From Bradyrhizobium sp. MOS002 (lineage in GTDB: Bacteria > Pseudomonadota > Alphaproteobacteria > Rhizobiales > Xanthobacteraceae): a stretch of 37,960 nucleotides of DNA. The notes beneath the pieces are model-generated. The model was not told the origin of the DNA and did not search any database. It saw nothing but the letters and a program-made list of their open reading frames with translations. Positions 24,820-33,600 of the stretch are shown here, piece after piece (position 1 is the first letter of the stretch; each line of letters opens with the position of its first letter). The position numbers and the translations under genes were made by a program. Location of the stretch: NCBI RefSeq assembly GCF_003020115.1, contig NZ_PYFX01000029.1, positions 1 to 37,960 on the forward strand, written 5' to 3'.

Positions 24820-26559
24820 CTAGTAAATCGAGGGCTCGCCGATCGGCGCGCCGAAATCGGTCTCGAGGAAGTCGAAGTCGCAGCCGTCATTGGCCTGCTT
24901 GATGTGCTTGGTGAACATCCAGCCATAGCCGCGCTCGAAGCGGCGCTCGGGCTGCTTCCAGGCGGCGCGGCGCTTTTCGAGTTCGGCTTCCGACACATCG
25001 AGATTGATGGTGCGGGCGGCGACATCAAGCGTGATGCGATCGCCGTTCCGCACCAGCGCCAGCGGCCCGCCGACATAGGATTCGGGGGCAACGTGCAAAA
25101 TGCAGGCGCCGTAGCTGGTGCCGCTCATGCGCGCATCCGAGATCCGCACCATGTCGCGGACGCCCTGCTTCACGAGCTTGGTCGGGATCGGCAGCATGCC
25201 CCATTCCGGCATGCCCGGCCCGCCCTGCGGCCCCGCATTGCGCAAGATGAGAATGTGGTCTTCGGTCACGTCGAGATCGGGATCGTCGACCGCCTTCTTC
25301 ATCGAAGGATAGTCGTCGAACACCAGCGCCGGGCCGGTGTGCTTGAGGAAGCGCGGCGCGCAGGCGCTCGGCTTGATGACGCAGCCGTCGGGCGCGAGAT
25401 TGCCCTTGAGCACGGCGAGTGCGCCTTCCTTGTAGATGGGATTGTCGATCGATCGGATCACATCGTCATTGTGGACCTCGGCATGCGCGATGTTCTCGCC
25501 CAGCGTCTGGCCGGTGACGGTGATGCAGTCGAGGTGCAGGTGCGGCTTGATCTGACCCATCAGCGCCGGCAGCCCGCCGGCATAGAAGAAATCCTCCATC
25601 AGATAGGCATCGCCGCTCGGCCGCACATTGGCGATGACGGGCACCTTGCGGCTTGCGATCTCGAAATCGTCGAGGCCGATGTCGAGACCGGCGCGGCGAG
25701 CCTGCGCGATCAGATGGATGATCGCATTGGTCGAACAACCCATCGCCATGGCGACGGCAATCGCGTTCTCGAAGGCTTTTCGGGTCTGAATCGTCTTCGG
25801 CGTCAGGTCTTCCCAGACCATCTCGACGATGCGGCGGCCGCATTCGGAGGCCATACGGATATGGTTGGCATCAGCGGCGGGAATCGAGGAGGCGCCCGGC
25901 AGCGTCATGCCGATCGCCTCGGCAATCGCGGTCATGGTGGAAGCCGTGCCCATGGTCATGCAGGTGCCGTAGCTGCGCGCAATGCCGGCTTCGATGTCGA
26001 GCCAGTCCTTGTCGGAGATTTTTCCGGCGCGGCGCTCGTCCCAGTATTTCCAGCCGTCCGAGCCCGAGCCGAGCGTCTTGCCCTTCCAATTGCCGCGCAG
26101 CATCGGGCCAGCCGGCAGATAGATCGCCGGAATGTTCATCGAGGTGGCGCCCAGCAACAGCGCGGGCGTGGTCTTGTCGCAGCCGCCCATCAGCACCACG
26201 CCGTCGACCGGATGGCTGCGCAGCAGCTCCTCGGCGTCCATCGCCAGCAGATTGCGATAGAGCATGGTGGTCGGCTTGAGCAGCGATTCCGACAGGGACA
26301 GCGCCGGCAGCTCCAGCGGCAGGCCGCCGGCCATCAGGATGCCGCGCTTGACGTCGTCGACGCGCGACTTGAAATGCATGTGGCAGGGCTGCGCGTCCGA
26401 CCAGGTGTTGAGGATCGCGACGATCGGGCGGTCCTTCCACTCCTCCGGCGCGTAGCCCATCTGCATGGTGCGGGAGCGGTGGCCGAACGAGCGGAGATCG
26501 TCAGGTGCGAACCAGCGCGCGCTGCGGAGCTGGTCGGGCGTCAGTTTCTTCTTGGTCAT
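24820..26559 (-). CDS. IlvD/Edd family sugar-acid dehydratase
   Basis: A 579-aa protein with the start ATG overlapping the permease stop by four bases (ATGA). Iron-sulfur ligands typical of the family are present: Cys59 in NTWSDAQPCH, Cys127 in GGCDKTTPALLLG and Cys200 in YGTCMTMGTAST. The C-terminal half carries the barrel segment with VRISDARMSGTSYGACILH. Family members dehydrate branched-chain dihydroxy acids or aldonic acids (gluconate, arabonate, xylonate). Length and context with a lactonase and an aldolase favour a pentonate or hexonate, yielding a 2-keto-3-deoxy acid. Valine/isoleucine synthesis is less likely, as no ilv gene is near. Confidence 0.92.
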   Translation of the reverse strand: MTKKKLTPDQLRSARWFAPDDLRSFGHRSRTMQMGYAPEEWKDRPIVAILNTWSDAQPCHMHFKSRVDDVKRGILMAGGLPLELPALSLSESLLKPTTMLYRNLLAMDAEELLRSHPVDGVVLMGGCDKTTPALLLGATSMNIPAIYLPAGPMLRGNWKGKTLGSGSDGWKYWDERRAGKISDKDWLDIEAGIARSYGTCMTMGTASTMTAIAEAIGMTLPGASSIPAADANHIRMASECGRRIVEMVWEDLTPKTIQTRKAFENAIAVAMAMGCSTNAIIHLIAQARRAGLDIGLDDFEIASRKVPVIANVRPSGDAYLMEDFFYAGGLPALMGQIKPHLHLDCITVTGQTLGENIAHAEVHNDDVIRSIDNPIYKEGALAVLKGNLAPDGCVIKPSACAPRFLKHTGPALVFDDYPSMKKAVDDPDLDVTEDHILILRNAGPQGGPGMPEWGMLPIPTKLVKQGVRDMVRISDARMSGTSYGACILHVAPESYVGGPLALVRNGDRITLDVAARTINLDVSEAELEKRRAAWKQPERRFERGYGWMFTKHIKQANDGCDFDFLETDFGAPIGEPSIY

Positions 26560-27413
26560 GATTGGGTGCCCCATTTCTGCACGGTGTTCCGCTCGATGGC
26601 GCGGAAGATCAGGTTTTCGACAAAAAGCCCGATGATGATCACCGTCAAGAGGCCGGCGAAGACCGCAGGTATGTCGAGGAGGTTGCGGTTTTCGAAGATG
26701 AACCAGCCGAGCCCGCCCTGCCCCGACGACACGCCGAACACCAGCTCCGCCGCGATCAGCGTGCGCCACGCAAAGGCCCAGCCGATCTTGAGGCCGGTCA
26801 GGATCGAGCCGAAGGCCGCGGGGATGAGGATTTTCGCCACGTAGGGCAGGCCCCGCAGGCCGTAATTGCGGCCGACCATGCGCAGCGTGTTGGACACGCT
26901 CTTGAAGCCGGAATGGGTGTTGAGCGCGACCGGCCACAGCACCGAATGAATCAGCACAAACACCAGGCTGCCGTTGCCGAGACCGAACCAGATCAAAGCG
27001 AGCGGCAACAGAGCGATCGCCGGCAGCGGGTTGAACATCGCCGTGACAGTCTCGAGGAAATCGGTGCCGATGCGGGTCGATATCGCGAGCACGGTGAAGA
27101 TCGCGGCGAGCGCGATGCCCGCCGAATAACCCATGAACAGCACTTTTAGCGAGGCCCAGGCCCGCATGGGAATCGTACCGTCTTTCACGCGGTCGTAGAG
27201 CGTGAGGATCGTGTCGTGCAGCGTCGGAAACAGCAGGGGATTGTCGAGGATGAGGCCATAGGCCTCCCAGACCGCCGCGAGAAACAGGATGATGACGGTC
27301 TTGCGGACGAAACCGTCGTTCCACAACAGCTCGAGCACGCTCAGCTTGCGCTCGACTTCGACTGCGCCGCCGGCGACCGGCGCGTCACGCAGCAATATTC
27401 TGGCTTCGCCCAT
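26556..27413 (-). CDS. ABC transporter permease, SsuC/TauC type
   Basis: A 285-aa protein from the ATG at 27413, preceded by GAGGGAG (a TTG five codons upstream overlaps the ribosome binding site). About six hydrophobic segments are visible. The cytoplasmic EAA-type loop reads TLRMVGRNYGLRGLPYVAKILIPAAFGSILTGLKIGWAFAWRTLIAAEL (loop at about 175-200), where the ATPase docks. This subclass usually moves sulfonates, nitrate, taurine or thiamine precursors. Here it sits with sugar-acid genes. The ATPase gene ends 11 bp upstream and the dehydratase start overlaps its stop, which indicates one transcript. Confidence 0.92.
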   Translation of the reverse strand: MGEARILLRDAPVAGGAVEVERKLSVLELLWNDGFVRKTVIILFLAAVWEAYGLILDNPLLFPTLHDTILTLYDRVKDGTIPMRAWASLKVLFMGYSAGIALAAIFTVLAISTRIGTDFLETVTAMFNPLPAIALLPLALIWFGLGNGSLVFVLIHSVLWPVALNTHSGFKSVSNTLRMVGRNYGLRGLPYVAKILIPAAFGSILTGLKIGWAFAWRTLIAAELVFGVSSGQGGLGWFIFENRNLLDIPAVFAGLLTVIIIGLFVENLIFRAIERNTVQKWGTQS

Positions 27414-27424
27414 GAGAGGCTCCC

Positions 27425-28186
27425 TCAATGCGCCGTGGCTTCGGCGGCGAACAGGAGATCGTGGATCTCCTTCTCCAGCCGGCCGGCACTGCCATCGTCA
27501 TTGGAGACCTTGTCGACGTCGACCACCTCGGCCTTGACGCGACCGGGATGCGGCGACAGCAGCAGGATGCGGTTGCCGATGCGGATCGCTTCCGCAATCG
27601 AGTGGGTCACGAACAGCACGGTGAACTTGGTCTCGCTCCAGAGCTGGAGCAGCTCGTCCTGGCAGGTTCGCCGCGTCAGCGCGTCGAGCGCGGCGAACGG
27701 CTCGTCCATCAGCAGGATGTCGGGCTCCATCGCCATGCCGCGCGCGATCGCGACGCGCTGCTTCATACCGCCGGAGAGCGTGTGCGGATAGGCATCGACG
27801 ACGCGGGTCAGCCCGACCTTCTCGATATAGGCCCGCGCCCGCGCTTCGGCGTCCTTGCGCGACAATTTTCGCGCGGTCAGCAGCGGAAACATCACGTTGG
27901 CCAGCACGCTCTTCCAGGGCAGCAGCTGGTCGAACTCCTGGAAGATCATCATGCGATCGGCGCCGGGACCGTGGATCTCGCGCTCGTTGATGGTCATGCG
28001 GCCCTCGCTTGGGCTCATATAGCCGCCGACAGCCTTGAGCAGGGTCGACTTGCCGCAGCCGGACGGACCGAGCAGCACGAAGCGATCGGACTTGTTGACA
28101 GTGAAGCTCACCCTTTCCGTGGCGGTGACGACGGCGCTGGAGGTCTTATAGCGCAGCGTCACGGAGCTGACGTCGAGCAGCGCCAT
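27425..28186 (-). CDS. ABC transporter ATPase, SsuB/TauB type
   Basis: A 253-aa ATPase. All motifs are present: Walker A GPSGCGKST, Q-loop MIFQEFDQLLPW, signature LSGGMKQR, Walker B ILLMDEPFAALD and the switch His in VTHS. The C-terminus extends past the core by about 40 residues (GRVKAEVVDVDKVSNDDG), as in the nitrate/sulfonate/taurine subclass. Its ATG overlaps the stop of the binding-protein gene by one base (TGATG), so translation is coupled. It powers the permease encoded just downstream. Confidence 0.94.
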   Translation of the reverse strand: MALLDVSSVTLRYKTSSAVVTATERVSFTVNKSDRFVLLGPSGCGKSTLLKAVGGYMSPSEGRMTINEREIHGPGADRMMIFQEFDQLLPWKSVLANVMFPLLTARKLSRKDAEARARAYIEKVGLTRVVDAYPHTLSGGMKQRVAIARGMAMEPDILLMDEPFAALDALTRRTCQDELLQLWSETKFTVLFVTHSIAEAIRIGNRILLLSPHPGRVKAEVVDVDKVSNDDGSAGRLEKEIHDLLFAAEATAH

Positions 28187-29205
28187 CAGTTGCCCTTCAG
28201 GTCGTGGGCGACGGGGAGATAGTAATCGGTCCAGGCCTTGGGCTGAGTCTTCAGCGTGCCGGTCTTGAACAGATGGGCGGCGAATTTCATTGTGCCCTGC
28301 GGTTCGAGATTCCACTCCATCATGCCGGGCTCCTTGAGCAGATCGAGCAGCTCTTCCACCGAGGTCTTGTCGCCGGTGATCTCCTTGTAGATCTCGACCG
28401 CCTGTCTGGTGTCGCTGCGGATCAGATCCTGCGCTTCCTTGGTCGCATCGCGCACTGCCTGGATGATTTTCGGGTTGGCATCGGCGAACTTCGTGGTGGT
28501 GAAGAACTGTGCCTGGCTGAGCGGGCCGCCCATCACGTCGGGCGACGACAACACGACATGCGCGCCAGGCACGTTCTTCAGCTCGAGAAACGTGAACGGC
28601 GGAATCGAGAAGTGGGTGTGCACCTCGTGCTTGGCGTTGGACAGCGCCGCATAGGCGTCGGGATGACCGAGCTGCACCGTGTTCACGTCCAGCTTCGACC
28701 ATTGGTCGGCACCAAAGGCTTCGGCAGCGGCGATCTGGAGCACGATCGCCTGGGTCGAGACTCTTACGGTCGGCACGGCGATCTTGTCGCTGGGGCCGAA
28801 ATCCTTGATTGACTTGATGTTGGCGTCGCGGCTGATCAGCGTCATCGGCTGCGCCGAGGTCGCGACGATGCCCTTGACGCCGCCGCGGGTGCGGTCCCAC
28901 AGCAGCAGCAGATTGCCGGTGCCGGTGTTGAGGATGTCGACGCCGCCCGCGAGCAGCGCATCGGTCTGCGCACCGCCGCCGGAGAAGGTAACCCATTTGG
29001 TGGTGACACCCGCTACCCCGAGCTGGGCTGCGTGCTTCTCGATCAGCTTCTGCTTTTCCATGATGTGGCTCGGCATGTAGAAAATGCCGGGCTGGCGCGA
29101 CAGCGAGATCTCGGACTTTTGCTGCGCCTTCGCGGGCGAGGCCGTCAGCGCCGTGGCGGCGATCAGGGCGATGGCCGTGAGGCCACACTGCAATTGCTTG
29201 ATCAT
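28186..29205 (-). CDS. ABC transporter substrate-binding protein, NMT1/SsuA-like
   Basis: A 339-aa periplasmic binding protein, first gene of the operon. The signal peptide covers 1-27 (ALTASPAKA cleavage). The fold is type II: SRQPGIFYMPSHIMEKQKLIEKHAAQ, TFSGGGAQTDALLAGGVDI, then KIAVPTVRVSTQAIVL, FGAD-type and HPDAYAAL segments. SsuA/TauA/NMT1 proteins bind sulfonates, taurine or pyrimidines. The operon suggests instead a sugar acid or an aromatic-like carboxylate. GAGGAAA lies upstream of the ATG. The divergent GntR gene starts 95 bp away, with a shared palindromic operator between. Confidence 0.9.
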   Translation of the reverse strand: MIKQLQCGLTAIALIAATALTASPAKAQQKSEISLSRQPGIFYMPSHIMEKQKLIEKHAAQLGVAGVTTKWVTFSGGGAQTDALLAGGVDILNTGTGNLLLLWDRTRGGVKGIVATSAQPMTLISRDANIKSIKDFGPSDKIAVPTVRVSTQAIVLQIAAAEAFGADQWSKLDVNTVQLGHPDAYAALSNAKHEVHTHFSIPPFTFLELKNVPGAHVVLSSPDVMGGPLSQAQFFTTTKFADANPKIIQAVRDATKEAQDLIRSDTRQAVEIYKEITGDKTSVEELLDLLKEPGMMEWNLEPQGTMKFAAHLFKTGTLKTQPKAWTDYYLPVAHDLKGN

Positions 29206-29247
29206 TGTTGTTCGTTTCCTCTGGCCGCCATTGACGAGCGATCCTAC

Positions 29248-29273
29248 TGATGCACTAATGCATTAGTGTATCA
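29248..29273. promoter_or_regulatory. 26-bp palindromic operator in the divergent promoter
   Basis: The core CACTAATGCATTAGTG (29253-29268) is a perfect 16-bp palindrome, and the five bases on either side match with one mismatch (TGATG / TATCA). It lies 27 bp before the GntR ATG and 42 bp before the binding-protein ATG. GntR/FCD regulators bind such dyads, so autorepression and control of the operon are inferred. Confidence 0.8.
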
Positions 29274-29300
29274 AAGGCAAGGCCGGCCGGAGCCCTTCGC

Positions 29301-30017
29301 ATGGAAACAGCCCACCCCGCGCCCCGCGCAGCCGCCCGCCCCGGCGCGCGGCTCGACCGGGCCCGGCAGGCCGCCCCGCAAGTGTTCAAGCGGCTGCGCA
29401 ACGCCATTCTCGCGCTCGAACTGCCGCCGGGCTCACCGCTGTCGCGCACGGATCTCGCCGCACAATTCGGCGTCAGCTCGACGCCGATCCGCGACGCCTT
29501 GATGCGGCTGGAGGAAGAAGGGCTGGTCGACGTGTTTCCGCAGCACGCCACCGTCGTCAGCCGGGTCGATGTCGGTCGGGCCGAGCAGGCCCATTTCCTG
29601 CGCCAGGCGCTGGAGCTCGAAATCGTCCGCCTGCTCGCGCAGCAGCACGGCGAAGCCCTGGTCATACGCCTCGACCACACGATCGCGCTCCAGCAGCAAT
29701 TCGCCAAGGCCGGAGACTTCCAGAGCTTCATCGCCGGCGACAATGATTTTCACGCGCAGCTTTATGAAGCGGCCGGCAAGCAGGAGCTCTGGACGCTGGT
29801 GCGCAGCCGCAGCGGACATATCGACCGGCTGCGCCGGCTCCATCTGCCCTCACCCGGCAAGGCCCAGAACATCGTCCGCCACCACAAGCTGATCACGCGC
29901 GCGATCGAGGCCGGCGACGCCGATGCTGCGCAACAGCATCTGCGCAAACACCTGTCGGGCACCCTGAGCGAGCTCGACACGATCCGAAGCCACCATCCTG
30001 AATATTTGACCGACTAG
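29301..30017 (+). CDS. GntR family regulator with an FCD domain
   Basis: A 238-aa protein. An N-terminal winged helix covers about 25-95 (VFKRLRNAILALELPPGSPL, then LAAQFGVSSTPIRDALMRLEEEGLV). A C-terminal all-helical FCD domain covers about 100-225, with Asp and His residues (GDNDFHAQLYEAAG; IVRHHKLITRAIEAGD) that usually bind a metal and a carboxylic acid ligand. Such proteins are usually repressors released by a sugar acid or organic acid. It is divergent from the sugar-acid operon, with one dyad between, so it most likely controls that operon. The ATG at 29301 is preceded by a CCGGAG sequence. Confidence 0.93.
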   Translation: METAHPAPRAAARPGARLDRARQAAPQVFKRLRNAILALELPPGSPLSRTDLAAQFGVSSTPIRDALMRLEEEGLVDVFPQHATVVSRVDVGRAEQAHFLRQALELEIVRLLAQQHGEALVIRLDHTIALQQQFAKAGDFQSFIAGDNDFHAQLYEAAGKQELWTLVRSRSGHIDRLRRLHLPSPGKAQNIVRHHKLITRAIEAGDADAAQQHLRKHLSGTLSELDTIRSHHPEYLTD

Positions 30018-30020
30018 GCA

Positions 30021-30064
30021 TATGGCGCACGGTTGTCGCGAGCGCTTGTGCACGTAACCGTGCA
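30021..30064. terminator. Inverted repeat after the GntR gene
   Basis: Arms GCACGGTT and AACCGTGC extended by TATG / CATA with a two-base bulge; the loop is 21 bases. It starts 4 bp after the GntR stop codon. No T-tract follows, so termination is likely only by position. Confidence 0.4.
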
Positions 30065-30217
30065 TAAGCCGGCGCAACCGAGTTCGCCTTTTGCGAGCAA
30101 TCGTCGGATCGACTGCGAAGTGCTTGCAGGCCGGATGCAATCCGCGCAACAATTTCAGAGTTGATGGCTTGATTTGCGGTCGCTGGGAGACCCCATCCGG
30201 CCCGGAGGATACCAGAC

Positions 30218-30646
30218 GTGGCCAACATCCTGATCGTGGATGACGACCCCGCCGTGCAGATGACGATCCGGCTGCTCCTGGAGAGGGCCGGTCATCACGT
30301 CACCGTCGCCGGCGACGGCCGCAAGGGCCTTGCGCTGTTCGAGACCAGCCAATTCGACCTGCTGTTTCTCGACATCTTCATGCCCGGCATGGACGGCCTG
30401 GAGACGATGCGCCACATCCGGGCGCTGCAGCCGGCGATTCCGATCGTCGTCATTTCCGGTCGTTCGTTCACGCCGGATGCCCATGCGGAGCCGGACTTCC
30501 TCAGGATGGCGACCAAGCTCGGCGCTGTGGCGAGCCTGCAGAAGCCGTTCCGGGCCGACGCACTGCTCGCCGCGGTCGCCGGCTGCCTGGACGCGGCGCG
30601 GACGGCATCGGTGAGGAATCCGGATGTCAGCACCGGCCGCCGATGA
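30218..30646 (+). CDS. Stand-alone receiver-domain response regulator
   Basis: A 142-aa single receiver domain from a GTG at 30218 behind GGAGG. The acidic pocket (VDDDP at 8-10), phospho-acceptor Asp52 (FLDIFMPG), Ser80 (VVISG) and Lys109 (LQKPF) are all present. No output domain follows, so it acts as a phosphate relay or by protein contact. The last 23 bases overlap the start of the hybrid kinase gene, which indicates translational coupling and a partner relationship. Confidence 0.92.
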   Translation: MANILIVDDDPAVQMTIRLLLERAGHHVTVAGDGRKGLALFETSQFDLLFLDIFMPGMDGLETMRHIRALQPAIPIVVISGRSFTPDAHAEPDFLRMATKLGAVASLQKPFRADALLAAVAGCLDAARTASVRNPDVSTGRR

Positions 30647-33600
30647 CAAGAGCCTTCATTCTGTTCCAACCGAGCACGGGCACGGCCATTCAGGAAGCGG
30701 TGCAAATTTCCCCATGACGCTCGCTACGCGGCTCGCAATCGCGATGATCCTGCTGGTGGCGGTCACCGTGGCCGCAGTCGGCTGGCTGGGCTATCGCAAC
30801 ATCACCCAGGCCGTCATTCCGCGGGTCCTGGAACGGATCGAAGCCCAGTCGAGCCTGCTGGCCACCCATCTTGAATCCTACGTTGCCGGCGCTCGCGGCG
30901 ATCTGCTCGGCTATCGCTCCGCCGCTGCCATCAATGGCCTGATCCGCGCCCATGTCGGTGGAGGCATCGACGCTCTCGACGGCGTTTCGGAACAGACCTG
31001 GCGCGAGCGCATCGCAACGCGGTTCGCAGCCGAGATCGACGCGAAACCAAGCTACGGGCAATTCCGGATCATCGGCCTTGACGACGACCAGCGCGAACTG
31101 GTCCGCGTCGATCGCGCCGGCCCGAACGGAACAGCGCGGATCGTCCCCGACGGCGAACTCGAACGCAAGCGCGAACGAACCTACTTCCAGGAGACGATTC
31201 GATTGGCGCCGGGCGAGATCTACGTTTCGCCCGTCGATCTCGCCACCCGGCAGGGAGGAACCACGGACCCTCACATTCCGACGTTGCGCGTCGCGACGCC
31301 GCTGTTCACGCCTGATAGCAAGCCGTTCGGCATCATCATCGCCAATATCGACATGCGTCCCGCGCTCGACCGCGTCCGCTCGACCGCGAGCGCAGGGGGA
31401 GATATCTATGTCGTGAATTCGCGTGGCGACTATCTCGTCCATCCCGATCGCGCGCGGGAATTCGGTGCATTGCATGGCAACGATTGGCGCCGTGACTTTC
31501 CTTTCTTTGCAGCCCGGGCCGGCCTGCCGCAAGGATCGACGCAGCTTACGAGCGACCGGTCGGGCCGGCCGAGTGGAGCGGCGATCGCACCGGCGCTGCT
31601 TGCCGGCGAGGAGTGGTTGGCAGTCATCGAGACGGCCCCCGCATCTGTGTTCAGCCGCGTCCCGGCGGCCATTCAAAAGACCTCCTCGCTGGTCGGCCTG
31701 CTTGCTGTCCTTGCCGCAGCTTTGCTTGCGGTGCTGCTGGCGCGCTCATTGACGTGGCCGATCGGGCGCCTGACCGCGGCGGTGGAGGCGATCGGCAGCG
31801 GACGGCACGCCGATATTCCCGTCGATGCGAGCGGAGAGACAGGCGTGCTGGCGCGGGCATTCGCTCAAATGGTCGAAGAAACGAGAGCGAAGACGGCCGC
31901 TCTTGAACGCGAGATCGAGGAGCATCGCCGCACCGAGGCCGCGCGAAGCCATCATGAAGCGCGCGAGCGCTTGTTCAGCGCCGCCGTCGAATCCTCCGAC
32001 GACGCAATCGTGATGCAATCGCTCGACGCCATCATCACGGGCTGGAATGCCGCCGCCGAGCGCCTCTACGGCTATTCGGCGAATGAGGCGATCGGTAAAT
32101 CCACCTCGATCATCGTCCCACCCGACCGACGCGAGCAAGGCAAGGACTATTTGCAGCGGATCGCCAGAGGCGAACCGATCGAGCGCTTCGAGACGGTGCG
32201 CCTGCGCAAGGACGGCACGCCGTTCGAAATCTCACTCAGCCTGTCGCCGATCAAGGGTCCGTCGGGCGAAATCATCGGCGCCTCCGGCACCGCGCGCAGC
32301 CTGACCGAGGCGCGGCGGGCCGAGCGGGCGCTGCAGCACCAGCTCGAGGAACGGCGACAGATCTTCGAGACCTCGCAGGATCTGATCATGGTGATGGACG
32401 CGCGCGGCCACATCGCGCAGATCAGTCCGAGCAGCGAGGCCATTCTCGGCTACCGGCCGGAGCAGATGATCGGCCGCAGCGGCGCCGATTTCATTCATCC
32501 CGCCCATCTCGACCAGTCACGCGACGAGATGCGCGCGCTGCGGCGCGGCGAACGTCCCAGGCTCGCCGACACCCGCTGCTTCCACAAGGATGGCCACGAG
32601 GTCTGGCTGTCCTGGCTCGCGAGCTGGTCCGAACAGGCCAAGCGCTTCTTCTTCGTCGGCCGCGACATGACGGAGGCCCGGCTCGCGCAGGAATCCCTGC
32701 GCGAGAGCGAACGCCTCGCCCGCAACATCGTCGAGACCTCGCTCGACGCCTTCGTCCAGACCGACGAGACGGGCGGCATCCTGAACTGGAATTCGCAGGC
32801 CGAACAACTCTTCGGCTGGCACCGCGACGAGGTGCTCGGAAAGAACACGATCGACCTGATCGTTGCCGAAAGCGAACGCGAAAGGGTAAGGACGGGCCTG
32901 AAGCATTTCCTGGAAAATGAGGACGGCAGGACGCTGAACCGCCGCCGCGAGCTCATGTGCCGCCGCCGCGACGGCAAGGAATTCAAGGCCGAGCTGAGCG
33001 TCACCGCACTGAAGCGCCGCGAGGGCCTGCTGTTCAACGTGTTCTACCGCGACCTGACCGACAAGATCGCGGCCGACGAACGCATCCGCCATGCCGAGAA
33101 GATGGAGGCGGTCGGCCAGCTCACCGGCGGCGTGGCGCATGACTTCAACAATATCCTCACCGTCATCACCGGAACGATCGAGATCCTGGCCGACGCGGTG
33201 GCCAAGGAGCCGGAGCTCGCGGCGATCACGAAGATGATCGACGAGGCCGCCGGGCGTGGCGCCGAGCTGACGCAGCATCTGCTGGCGTTTGCGCGCAAGC
33301 AGCCGCTCCAGCCGCGCGAGATCGACGTCAACGCGCTGATCATCGACACGGCGAAATTATTGCGGCCGACGCTGGGTGAGCAGATCCATATCGAATCGGT
33401 GTTCGAGGACGAGAGCTGCGTCGCGACCGTCGATCCCAGCCAGCTCACCACCGCGATCCTCAACCTCGCGCTCAATGCCCGCGACGCCATGCCCGGCGGC
33501 GGCAAGCTGATCGTGGAAACGCGCGCGGCCTATCTCGACGAGGTCTATGCCAGCGTCAACGACGTCCCGCCGGGACACTACGTGCTGATCGCCGTGAGCG

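Noticed and set aside
24652..26844. A 730-codon open frame on the plus strand opposite the dehydratase gene
   Set aside because: Low-information composition rich in Arg, His, Asp and Gln. The opposite strand encodes a complete IlvD/Edd enzyme with all iron-sulfur cysteines.
28186..29205. Assignment of the transporter as a sulfonate or taurine importer
   Set aside because: The subclass fits, but no desulfonation enzyme (SsuD- or TauD-like) is present and all linked enzymes are of sugar-acid type.
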